A stretch of 6,581 nt of DNA from JAHRAH01 sp051009015 (GTDB lineage: Bacteria > Pseudomonadota > Gammaproteobacteria > Tethybacterales > Persebacteraceae): NCBI GenBank assembly GCA_051009015.1, contig JBPCWZ010000130.1, forward strand, positions 1 through 6,581. Direction: 5' to 3'. Shown here one piece after another: positions 1 to 6,581 of this stretch (positions are counted from its first letter, which is position 1; each line of letters starts with the position of its first letter). The translations under genes were made by a program, and so were the position numbers. The notes beneath the pieces were generated by a model. That model made no database searches. It saw nothing but the letters and a program-made list of their open reading frames with translations, and had not been told where the DNA came from.

Positions 1-173
1 TGCTCGATCACCGCATCCACCGCCACCGGCGCCGCCGGCGGCGCGCCGCCCTCTTGCGCATCCTGCGCGCGCGCGCCATGCGCCGCCAACGCGAGCGCGA
101 TGGCGATGACGCGAAGAACGAACGGAAAGCGGAGCAAGCGCAGCGAACGCGGCGCGAAGGCGAACAACTTCAT
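1..173 (-). CDS. N-terminus of a probable secreted adaptor protein (RND efflux membrane-fusion type), partial
   Basis: Reading leftward from an ATG at 173-171, 57 codons stay open to the window edge, so only the N-terminus is present. A basic start (several Arg within residues 9-21) is followed by a hydrophobic stretch at about residues 17-31, then an Ala-rich AHGARA segment that looks like a signal peptidase I site near residue 36. Next comes a low-complexity Gly/Ala/Pro linker and the segment APVAVDAVIE (residues 48-57). A signal peptide, a Pro/Ala linker and then a short strand of the PVxVxxV kind is how periplasmic adaptor subunits of RND and related tripartite pumps usually begin. The export signal is directly visible. 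The adaptor assignment is inference from about ten residues; another exported protein is possible. No ribosome-binding site is visible upstream. A GATAAT hexamer lies six bases before the ATG. Confidence 0.5.
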   Translation of the reverse strand, partial: MKLFAFAPRSLRLLRFPFVLRVIAIALALAAHGARAQDAQEGGAPPAAPVAVDAVIE

Positions 174-179
174 CGGCGC

Positions 180-185
180 ATTATC
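180..185 (-). promoter_or_regulatory. Candidate -10 element (GATAAT) for the leftward exported-protein gene
   Basis: On the minus strand GATAAT matches five of six bases of the TATAAT consensus and ends six bases before the ATG at 173. No good -35 hexamer is seen at 16-18 bases. If used, transcription would start at or beside the start codon. The 118-base gap (174-291) between the two leftward genes holds nothing else that I can support. Confidence 0.2.
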
Positions 186-291
186 GCCGATATCGCCCTC
201 GATTGCGCGGCGACGGCGAACTACGGCTTCACGCGCAATAACGGCGGGGGGAATGTTTTTTGTTGGTGTAGCGCGAGCGCAGCGAGCATTC

Positions 292-996
292 TCACCCATC
301 ATCCGCCCGCGACGCGCGCGCCATAAACGCAGCGACGGCGTCGATCTCCTCGGCGCATACGCCGTGCTCGATCGGGTACTCGCGCCATTCGACCGCGTAG
401 CCCGATTCGGTCAGCGCGTCGCGGCCGGCGCGCGCCAAAGCGATCGGGATCAGCGGGTCGTGGCGGCCGTGGGCGAGCAGGATCGGGGTGCGCCGGTTGG
501 CCGCCGAGCGCTCCGCCGCGAGCGCGTCGGCGCACGGCAGATACGCCGACAGCGCGATCACGCCGGCGAGCGGCGCATCGAAACGCAACGCGGCATGCAG
601 CGCGACCGCGCCGCCTTGCGAGAAGCCGGCGAGGAACACATCGCGCGAAGCGATGCCGCGCCGCGCCTCGCGCGCGATCAACGCGCGCGCGATCGCCGCC
701 GACTGATCGAGCCCGGCGCGGTCGGGCGCGCGCGCCAGATCCGCATCGGCGATGTCATACCACCCGCGCATCCGCATGCCACCGTTGATCGTGATCGCGC
801 GCACCGGCGCATGCGGCAGCACGAACCGCATCGCCCGCGCCGACGACCCGCCCAACGCCGACGCCACCGCCTCGAAATCATGCCCGTCCGCGCCCAGCCC
901 GTGCAGCCAAATCACCGCCGCCGTCGCCGCGCCGGTCTCGACCTCGACCGGCGGATCGAGATTGAAGTCGTCGAAGGATGGTTCGGGAGAGTCCAT
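292..996 (-). CDS. Carboxylesterase / lysophospholipase-like alpha/beta hydrolase
   Basis: This is a complete 234-residue cytoplasmic serine hydrolase of the carboxylesterase/phospholipase family (Pfam Abhydrolase_2 type), which hydrolyses short-chain carboxyl esters or acyl groups. The usual family length is about 220 residues. Signature elements occur in order: the oxyanion-hole strand IWLHGLGADGHDF (residues 29-41), the family-typical MRGWYDI (76-82), the nucleophile elbow GFSQGG with Ser126, the acid loop HGRHDPLIP with Asp180, and the catalytic His211 in IEHGVC. The triad Ser126/Asp180/His211 is therefore intact. No signal peptide is evident. The start at 996 places the GLGADG strand at the usual distance, and no better upstream start is apparent. 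The gene is divergent from the methyltransferase gene, with 41 bases between start codons. Codon use is strongly GC-biased, like the rest of the left end, so it is probably a resident chromosomal gene. The natural substrate cannot be read from the sequence. Confidence 0.93.
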   Translation of the reverse strand: MDSPEPSFDDFNLDPPVEVETGAATAAVIWLHGLGADGHDFEAVASALGGSSARAMRFVLPHAPVRAITINGGMRMRGWYDIADADLARAPDRAGLDQSAAIARALIAREARRGIASRDVFLAGFSQGGAVALHAALRFDAPLAGVIALSAYLPCADALAAERSAANRRTPILLAHGRHDPLIPIALARAGRDALTESGYAVEWREYPIEHGVCAEEIDAVAAFMARASRADDG

Positions 997-1022
997 GTTG
1001 TCTGCGCTCGGTCGGAGGGCGG

Positions 1023-1031
1023 TGTTATACT
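1023..1031 (+). promoter_or_regulatory. Extended -10 promoter element upstream of the methyltransferase gene
   Basis: TGTTATACT fits the extended -10 pattern TGnTATAAT with one mismatch and sits in the only AT-rich patch between the divergent genes. Its last base is six bases from the ATG at 1038, so the predicted transcription start falls on or next to the start codon. No convincing -35 lies at 16-18 bases (TTGTCT at 998-1003 leaves 22), which an extended -10 can tolerate. The opposite strand of the same patch (GATAGTATAAC) could also supply a -10 for the leftward esterase, about 30 bases from its ATG. Confidence 0.45.
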
Positions 1032-1037
1032 ATCACG

Positions 1038-4000
1038 ATGAACCAAACCGACGCCTCGGCGCACACGCACGCTGAGGAGAACATCGAAAAACTGAAAGCC
1101 AAACTGCGCGAGTTATTCCAACTCGACCGCGGCGACTTGGACTTCGGCTTGTATCGAATCATGTCGCTCAAGCGCGACCAAGTCTGCGAGTTCTTGGATG
1201 AACAACTGCTGCCGCAAGTAACGGAAGCGTTGGGGGATATTGCGGAAACGGACACAACCTCGATACAGGAAGACCTGGATGAAGCGATAAAAGATGCGCG
1301 CCGGCACACGCGAAATGTGGATGATTCCCCTCTTGTTCAAGAGTTAAGAAAAAAACTAAACGCCGCCAAACTAGATTCGCAAATCGAAGCCGACACCTAC
1401 AATCATCTCTATAACTTCTTTGCGCGATACTACGACGAAGGCGACTTCATGTCGCTGCGCCGCTACAAAAGCGCGGGCAAGGAATCCTACGCGATTCCCT
1501 ACAACGGCGAGGAAGTGAAACTGCATTGGGCGAACGCCGATCAGTATTACATCAAGACCACCGAAAACTACGCGTCGTATGTTTTCACCGCCGACCAAGG
1601 CGGCAAAGGCGCGCGGGTTCGTTTTGAAATCGCCGCCGCCGATAATGAAAAAGACAACATCAAGGAAGCGAACGGCAAGGATCGGTTTTTTGTTTTGGCG
1701 AAAGATTTCATCGCCGAGCAAGAGAATTTAACCATCCGCTTTGAGCATCGCCCGCTCAACGACGGCGAGAAGAATAAGTATCCGAAAAACGGCGCTAAGC
1801 GGCAGGGCGAAATCAATGCGGACGCCGAAGCGCGCATCAAAGCCAAACTCTCCGGCAAGTCAAAATTTTCCAGCCACTGGCTCGGCGCGCTCGCTGCGCC
1901 CTGCCCGACCGAATGCGACGCCGAGCACAGCGTGCTCGGCAAACACCTCGCCGCTTACACCGCGAAGAATAGTTTTGACTATTTCATCCACAAAGACCTC
2001 GGCGGATTTCTGCGGCGCGAATTGGACTACTACCTTAAGAACGATGTCATCTCGATTGACAATCTTGAACTGGCCGATGATCCATTTGTCTTTATGCGCG
2101 GCTTGGCGCAAGTGAAAGCGATCAAGACCGTCGGCAATAAGATCATTGATTTCCTCGCGCAACTGGAGGACTTCCAAAAGCAACTCTGGCTGAAGAAAAA
2201 GTTCGTGCTGGAGACGAACTACTGCGTGACGCTCGACAAGATTCCCGAGTCGCTGTATGCGGAAATCGCCAAGAACAAGGCACAGCGCGATGAATGGGTG
2301 CAACTTTTCGCCACCGACGAAATCGGCGGCGGCAAGAAACTGACCGCCAAGTTTCTCAAAGAAAATCCGCATCTGGTGTTGGACACGAAGCACTTCGACC
2401 AAGCGTTCACCGACAAACTGCTCGCCGCCTTATCTGACCACGGCAGCATCGAGGAGCAAATGAACGGCTTGTTGATTCACGGCGAGAATTTTCAGGCGTT
2501 GAACTTGTTGCAGGAAAAATATCAGGAGCAAGTGAAGTGTGTGCATATCGATCCGCCGTATAACACGAAAACGAGCGGCTTCATCTACAAGAATAACTAC
2601 AAGCACTCCAGTTGGCTTGCGATGATGGAGAATCGCATCTCCATTTCACTGCCTTTCATCTCTGGGGCTGGTTCTTTCCTTTGCCATATCGATGAAAACG
2701 AATATGAGCGACTGCATTTTTTGTTCAAGGGTCTGCCGATTTTCGATGCGGGAACGGTGGTGTGGGATAAAAAACATCCCATGCTGGGCGGCGGTGGCGT
2801 GGCGACGCAGCATGAATACATCATTTGGATGTCCAAAACTGAAAGAGCGATGAATCTTGGCAACGGCAACATCCAACTCATGTTGACTCAAGCGCAGGAG
2901 TTTATAGAAGAAAACTGGAATGTTGTTGATGAAGGAGTAAGAAAAAAATATGCGAAATGGGTTAAAAATTATCCGGGACTCAGTGGCGGAGAGCGAGCCC
3001 ACGTACTTTTGGATGATGATGGAAGAATTTATCAAAGTATTAGTTTGAGTGCGCCGGAGCTTAGGGCTGATCCGAAATTTTTCGTCGCCCTTGTACATCC
3101 CGCAACAAAAAAGCCATGCGCTGTTCCTCCAAATGGGTTTTCGAGAACCCCCGAAACCATGCAAGGAATGATCGAGCGCAGGGAAATTTTATTTGGCAAA
3201 AACCACTCAACTCAACCTAGGCGAAAAAGATTTTTGTCTCCGGATTCACGACGGCAAATCACCTCTGTTTTTTCTGATGCGACGCGCGGGAAGGCCGATC
3301 TCGATGCGCTTGGGCTGGAACAATTTCCGTATAGTCACTCTGCAAGGTTTTACGGGAAGCTAATCGAAGCCGCTGCTGAAGATCCATCTGATATTGTGCT
3401 TGACCACTTCGCCGGCTCCGGCACAACCGGCCACGCCGTCGTCAATCTAAACCGCGAGGACAATGGCAACCGAAAATACATCCTCGTCGAAGTCGGTCAC
3501 CACTTCGACACCGTGCTTCTACCGCGAATGAAAAAAGTCGCCTACTCCAAAGACTGGAAAGACGGCAAGCCGCAAAACCGCGAAGGCATCAGCCAACTCT
3601 TCCAATACATCCGCCTCGAATCTTACGAAGACGCGCTCGATAGTTTGGTGCCTGACCTTTCGTCGGGTCCAGCGCAAACCGATATGGTGGAGAGCGCAAG
3701 AAGAAAAAAGATTATTGAGGACTATCAACTCCGCTACGCCCTCGGCGAAGAAACCGCCAAGAGCGCGACCTTGCTGGGGCAGGATTTCATCAACCCGTTC
3801 GACTACACCTTGTCCGTAGTGCGCGACGGCGTGCGCCGCGATGAAAAAGCCGACATCGTCGAAACCTTCAACTTCCTGCTCGGCTTGCAAATCACCAGCC
3901 GCCGTCGAATAGACGACGTCCTGACCATCCGCGGCACAACCGCCAACAACCAAAACTGCCTAATCCTGTGGCGAAATTTAGAGCAAATCGACGCGGCCAA

Positions 4001-4169
4001 ACTAGATGAATGGTTTGCCAAACACCGCAAGGATTTCGGCGATGACTTGGACTTAATCTATGTAAACGGCGACAACACTTTAGCCGCTTTGGGGAAAGGC
4101 GAGCGGTGGGAAGTGGTTATAACTGAACTTGCTTTTCGGGAATTGATGTTTGGAGGGGAATATGAATAA
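1038..4169 (+). CDS. mod: Type III-like adenine-specific DNA methyltransferase (Mod) with long N-terminal extension
   Basis: This 1043-residue cytoplasmic protein is predicted to transfer methyl from S-adenosylmethionine to the N6 of adenine in a specific site. The catalytic motif IV is DPPYNT (Asp505-Thr510). The AdoMet-binding motif I comes later, as DHFAGSGTTG (Phe791-Gly798), followed by KYILVE near 813-818. IV before I is the beta-class order used by type III Mod subunits. Between them lie HEYIIW and a target-recognition region (roughly residues 595-775). It includes PRRKRFLSP and DATRG segments that I associate with this family. After motif I come YIRLESYEDAL and a C-terminal tail with ETFNFLLGL and LILWRNLEQ, also familiar from this family. 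The first 480 or so residues, beginning LFQLDRGDLDFGLYRIM, are much longer than the N-terminus of classical Mod proteins of about 650 residues. Their function is unknown to me. I chose ATG 1038 because the LFQLD segment begins soon after it and upstream codons run into the divergent esterase start. GGAGGG at 1014-1019 is too far away to act as a ribosome-binding site. The gene end overlaps the next gene by 8 bases. Confidence 0.92.
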   Translation: MNQTDASAHTHAEENIEKLKAKLRELFQLDRGDLDFGLYRIMSLKRDQVCEFLDEQLLPQVTEALGDIAETDTTSIQEDLDEAIKDARRHTRNVDDSPLVQELRKKLNAAKLDSQIEADTYNHLYNFFARYYDEGDFMSLRRYKSAGKESYAIPYNGEEVKLHWANADQYYIKTTENYASYVFTADQGGKGARVRFEIAAADNEKDNIKEANGKDRFFVLAKDFIAEQENLTIRFEHRPLNDGEKNKYPKNGAKRQGEINADAEARIKAKLSGKSKFSSHWLGALAAPCPTECDAEHSVLGKHLAAYTAKNSFDYFIHKDLGGFLRRELDYYLKNDVISIDNLELADDPFVFMRGLAQVKAIKTVGNKIIDFLAQLEDFQKQLWLKKKFVLETNYCVTLDKIPESLYAEIAKNKAQRDEWVQLFATDEIGGGKKLTAKFLKENPHLVLDTKHFDQAFTDKLLAALSDHGSIEEQMNGLLIHGENFQALNLLQEKYQEQVKCVHIDPPYNTKTSGFIYKNNYKHSSWLAMMENRISISLPFISGAGSFLCHIDENEYERLHFLFKGLPIFDAGTVVWDKKHPMLGGGGVATQHEYIIWMSKTERAMNLGNGNIQLMLTQAQEFIEENWNVVDEGVRKKYAKWVKNYPGLSGGERAHVLLDDDGRIYQSISLSAPELRADPKFFVALVHPATKKPCAVPPNGFSRTPETMQGMIERREILFGKNHSTQPRRKRFLSPDSRRQITSVFSDATRGKADLDALGLEQFPYSHSARFYGKLIEAAAEDPSDIVLDHFAGSGTTGHAVVNLNREDNGNRKYILVEVGHHFDTVLLPRMKKVAYSKDWKDGKPQNREGISQLFQYIRLESYEDALDSLVPDLSSGPAQTDMVESARRKKIIEDYQLRYALGEETAKSATLLGQDFINPFDYTLSVVRDGVRRDEKADIVETFNFLLGLQITSRRRIDDVLTIRGTTANNQNCLILWRNLEQIDAAKLDEWFAKHRKDFGDDLDLIYVNGDNTLAALGKGERWEVVITELAFRELMFGGEYE
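4152..4158 (+). promoter_or_regulatory. Strong Shine-Dalgarno (GGAGGGG) for the small membrane-protein gene
   Basis: GGAGGGG lies within the last codons of the methyltransferase gene. Its GGAGG core is five bases before the ATG at 4162, near-ideal spacing. This decides the start: a TTG at 4150 in the same frame would overlap the Shine-Dalgarno itself. It is the only strong ribosome-binding site among the three operon genes, so the membrane protein may be translated independently as well as by coupling. Confidence 0.75.
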
Positions 4170-4746
4170 GATCGTTTCTTGGGTTGTGCTTTTTATTCTG
4201 CTACTCGCCTCGATAGTTCTACTAATTTGGGCGTTTTACCGTATCTCCCCTGATTTTTGGGCATCCATATTTGCGGCGCTAGTCTCCTTTTGGGGATATG
4301 TGTTTGTACAAAAAAGGAAGGAGGAAAAAGAGCATAAAAATTGGTTGTTGCGAAATAAGGATGCCTGTGCTGTTGAACTTATAGACATTATTTATGAGCC
4401 ATTTGCGAAAGGTGACGCTACGAAATTTGATCACGGCAAATTCGAGAAAAGAATGAAATTACTGTACCCAGCATTACTTTCTTGGGGATCGCACGCGCTC
4501 ATTGAAGGTTGGAATGAATTTCAAAGAACCGCCGCCAACCAAAATGAAAAAGATATGCTGAAGGCATTGGAAAGGCTTTTACGATCCGCGCGCTATCAAT
4601 TGAACCACGATGATAACTTCATAAAGCCCGGTGGCGTGACGGCAACGTTCATTACGCCAGGGGACAAAGAAAAAATATTGAGATATTGCAAAAGTGAAAA
4701 ATATGAATTTGCCAAAACAACAGGCAAAGCTAAAAACCAAAAATGA
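4162..4746 (+). CDS. Small protein with two predicted membrane helices and a soluble helical tail, unknown function
   Basis: This 194-residue protein is not one I can name. Residues 4-26 form a long hydrophobic helix (WVVLFILLLASIVLLIW) and residues about 32-49 a second one. The short loop between them has a single acidic residue (Asp31). A strongly basic segment, QKRKEEKEHKN, at 50-60 would hold the tail in the cytoplasm by the positive-inside rule, giving an N-in, hairpin-anchored protein. The tail (60-194) is mostly charged helix. It includes a LLYPALLSWGSHALIEGWNEF block (100-120, written here with its core residues Leu100, Tyr102, Trp108, Gly109, Trp117) and LKALERLLRSARYQL at 133-147. 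This resembles, by eye, the pattern LLLYGS...FNEF...LLxAxRxDL found in 2TM proteins of defence loci; that comparison is from memory and unverified. The gene overlaps the methyltransferase by 8 bases (ATGAATAA) and the helicase by 4 (ATGA), so it belongs to the operon. Its base composition is clearly AT-richer than both neighbours, which suggests a separate origin. Confidence 0.8.
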   Translation: MNKIVSWVVLFILLLASIVLLIWAFYRISPDFWASIFAALVSFWGYVFVQKRKEEKEHKNWLLRNKDACAVELIDIIYEPFAKGDATKFDHGKFEKRMKLLYPALLSWGSHALIEGWNEFQRTAANQNEKDMLKALERLLRSARYQLNHDDNFIKPGGVTATFITPGDKEKILRYCKSEKYEFAKTTGKAKNQK

Positions 4747-6581
4747 CTCCCCTCGAAAAATGCATGGCGCTGCACGGCTTTATGTGCGCGCAGTTCGGTT
4801 ATGAAAACTTGCGCGATATGTTGGGGCAGTTCAAGGGTCGAGCGGATGACTTCGCGTCGGGCGATTCCAGTTGGTATTTCCATGTGCTTCATCCTCTTCC
4901 GCATGCGAGCGCCAGGGACTTAACCGCAACCGATCTCGCGCGATACGACGCGAACATTCTTGCGCTCAGCGAAAAACTGCGGATGACCGACGATCTCGGG
5001 CGGTCTTGGAAGCCGTTTCAATATCTCGCCCTGCTGTTCACCGAGCGGTATCTTGATTTGTATTTTCGCGATGCCGAAGCGTTGATGCATAAGTTAAATC
5101 AGTATCTCTCCGAGCAAAAAAGACGGCGAAGATATTCGGAGATTCACGACTACACCAGCGACCACATCAGCACGCTCGCATTCCAAAGCGCGACCGGGTC
5201 GGGAAAAACCCTGCTGCTGCACGCCAACATTTTGCAATACCAGCACTATCTTAAAGAGTACAAGCAACTTCATAAACTCAACAAAATTATTCTGGTCACG
5301 CCCGACGAAGGAATGTCGCGCCAGCATTTGCGCGAATTGGGCGAGAGCGGGATTGCGGCGCAACTTTTCTCCGACCAAGGCGGCGCGGAAATATTTGCCG
5401 GCGGCGGGCGACCGGTGGATGTGATTGATATTCACAAGTTCGCCGACAAGAAAGGCATCAAGCGCGTTACGCCGCATTCGTTCGAAGAGAATAATCTGGT
5501 GATGGTGGACGAGGGGCATCTCGGCGTCGGCGGCAACAAATGGCGAAACTACCGCGAGCAACTCGCCAAGAACGGTTTCACTTTCGAGTATTCGGCGACT
5601 TTCAATCAAGCGGTCGCTGGCGGCGGCGAGGATCGAAGGAGGTTGCGCTACGCATACGGCAAGGCGATCTTATTCGATTACTCCTACAAGTTCTTCTACG
5701 ACGACGGCTATGGCAAGGACTACAAAATCTCCAACCTGCAAGGCGGCGATGGCGACGCGAATAACTATTATCTACTCGCGTGCCTGCTGAGTTTCTATCA
5801 GCAATGCCGGATTTATCGCGACAAGGGCGGGCAATGGCGCGACTTCAAAATCGAGAAGCCGCTGTGGGTGTTTCTTGGGAAAACCGTTACCGGCGGCAAG
5901 TCCGCGGGCAAGACCGAGACCACGTCCGATGTCGTTCGCATCGTCAAATTTCTCGCTTGGGCGTTGAGCGCGCAGCGCGAGGCGGTCGAGAAAATCGCAC
6001 GGCTAATCAGCGGCGAAACCGGGTTGGTTGATGTAAGCGGCGCGGATATTTTCAAAGCTTCCTTTGCCTACATAAAAGATCAAACGCCGCAAGAGATTTA
6101 TGATGATTTATGCGAGCGCGTGTTTGTCGGCAAAGGGCAATTGCATATTTCCCATCTCACCGGCGAGGATGAGTTGCAACTGAGCGCCGGCGAAATTCCC
6201 TTCGGGGTAATCAATGTCGGCGATTCGACCGGGCTTTACAGCAAACTCGAAGCGGTTGATGAGCGGCCGTTCCGACTCTCGAAGAACGCGTTTTCCAAGC
6301 CGCTGTTTGATCGAGTTGATCAACCGCACTCGCCGGTCACCATCGTCATCGGCGCGCGCAAGTTCGCCGCCGGATGGAACTCGTGGCGCGTCAGCACGAT
6401 GGGGCTTATGCATGTCGGCACCGGCGAAGGTCCGCAGATCATTCAAATGTTTGGTCGCGGCGTGCGCCTCAAAGGATATGGAATGTCGCTCAAGCGGCAT
6501 AGCGCGATTGAAGGCGCGAATCCCGACGATGGCGATCAACTAAAACTGCTGGAGACGCTTAATATTTTTGGCTTGAAAGCC
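4743..6581 (+). CDS. res: Type III restriction-like DEAH-box helicase/translocase (Res), C-terminus beyond window
   Basis: The frame is open for 613 codons to the last base, so the C-terminus is missing. It encodes a superfamily 2 ATPase of the type III restriction Res kind, which hydrolyses ATP to move along DNA after the Mod complex meets an unmethylated site. Motifs in order are: Walker A SATGSGKT (Lys155), motif Ia-like ILVTPDEG (183-190), Walker B VDEGH (Asp256-Glu257, His259), motif III YSATF (283-287), a motif V-like FAAGWNSWRVS (541-551), and motif VI QMFGRGVR with Arg572 and Arg575. All core ATPase residues are intact. The first 140 residues are helical and include RSWKPFQYLALLFTERYLD (87-105), which I associate with this family. 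The start is fixed by the ATGA overlap with the preceding gene. No Shine-Dalgarno is visible, so translation probably depends on coupling. Res proteins usually carry a PD-(D/E)XK nuclease at the C-terminus; that part is not present here, so cleavage cannot be confirmed. A defence helicase without nuclease is the main alternative. Confidence 0.9.
   Translation, partial: MTPLEKCMALHGFMCAQFGYENLRDMLGQFKGRADDFASGDSSWYFHVLHPLPHASARDLTATDLARYDANILALSEKLRMTDDLGRSWKPFQYLALLFTERYLDLYFRDAEALMHKLNQYLSEQKRRRRYSEIHDYTSDHISTLAFQSATGSGKTLLLHANILQYQHYLKEYKQLHKLNKIILVTPDEGMSRQHLRELGESGIAAQLFSDQGGAEIFAGGGRPVDVIDIHKFADKKGIKRVTPHSFEENNLVMVDEGHLGVGGNKWRNYREQLAKNGFTFEYSATFNQAVAGGGEDRRRLRYAYGKAILFDYSYKFFYDDGYGKDYKISNLQGGDGDANNYYLLACLLSFYQQCRIYRDKGGQWRDFKIEKPLWVFLGKTVTGGKSAGKTETTSDVVRIVKFLAWALSAQREAVEKIARLISGETGLVDVSGADIFKASFAYIKDQTPQEIYDDLCERVFVGKGQLHISHLTGEDELQLSAGEIPFGVINVGDSTGLYSKLEAVDERPFRLSKNAFSKPLFDRVDQPHSPVTIVIGARKFAAGWNSWRVSTMGLMHVGTGEGPQIIQMFGRGVRLKGYGMSLKRHSAIEGANPDDGDQLKLLETLNIFGLKA

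Noticed and set aside
251..291. Inverted repeat GAATG...CATTC downstream of the esterase gene, considered as a terminator.
   Set aside because: Only five perfect pairs (eight with wobbles) flank a loop of about 25 bases, with no U-run placed after the stem. I cannot support a terminator.
978..1037. A 20-codon in-frame upstream extension of the methyltransferase gene (start at 978).
   Set aside because: It overlaps the esterase start on the other strand, includes the promoter patch, and reads as Cys/Arg/Gly-rich sequence unlike the family. The ATG at 1038 is better placed.
100..1041. A 313-codon plus-strand open frame across the left end.
   Set aside because: It is antisense to the exported-protein and esterase genes. 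Its Arg/Ala-rich sequence with no domain is a by-product of high GC, while the minus-strand frame has an intact catalytic triad.
1349..1355. Seven-A tract in the methyltransferase gene (another at 2942-2948), considered as phase-variation switches known in type III mod genes.
   Set aside because: Both tracts are short, encode plausible Lys/Arg-Lys codons, and the frame is intact. Known phase-variable mod genes have longer repeats.
1860..2402. A 180-codon minus-strand open frame inside the methyltransferase gene.
   Set aside because: The plus-strand protein is continuous and conserved in pattern here. The reverse frame has no recognisable motif or ribosome-binding site.
5094..5609. A 171-codon minus-strand open frame inside the helicase gene.
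   Set aside because: It lies opposite the Walker A and DEGH motifs of the helicase, which are clear evidence for the plus-strand frame.

Overview
The window has two parts that differ sharply in base composition. Positions 1 to about 1020 are very GC-rich (48 of 60 bases, 80%, by hand count in 661-720). They carry two minus-strand genes of ordinary proteobacterial type: the first 57 codons of a probable secreted, RND-type efflux adaptor (1-173), and a complete alpha/beta-hydrolase carboxylesterase (292-996). Both protein types and the GC-rich codon use point to a high-GC Pseudomonadota host. The class cannot be fixed from this sequence.

From 1038 to the end, everything reads on the plus strand and the GC is lower and uneven. 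Three genes form a tightly packed operon. The first (1038-4169) is a 1043-residue adenine-specific DNA methyltransferase of the type III Mod kind, with beta-class motif order (DPPY before FxGxG) and a long N-terminal extension. The second (4162-4746) is a 194-residue protein with two predicted membrane helices and a soluble, charged, helical tail; it is clearly AT-richer than its neighbours (30% GC by hand count in 4681-4740). The third (4743-6581, cut by the window end) is a DEAH-type superfamily 2 helicase related to type III restriction (Res) subunits. The first and second genes overlap by 8 bases and the second and third by 4 bases (ATGA), so the three are probably co-transcribed and translationally coupled.

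The likely reading is a type III-like restriction-modification or phage-defence operon next to a core-genome esterase. The methyltransferase would mark host DNA, and the helicase/restriction subunit would translocate on and cut unmarked DNA. The role of the embedded membrane protein is unknown; a membrane-acting effector or an accessory factor are both possible. The nuclease domain expected at the C-terminus of Res lies beyond the window, so cleavage activity cannot be judged. An extended -10 element only six bases upstream of the methyltransferase ATG suggests a leaderless transcript. No tRNA, rRNA, CRISPR array, insertion sequence or attachment site was seen.
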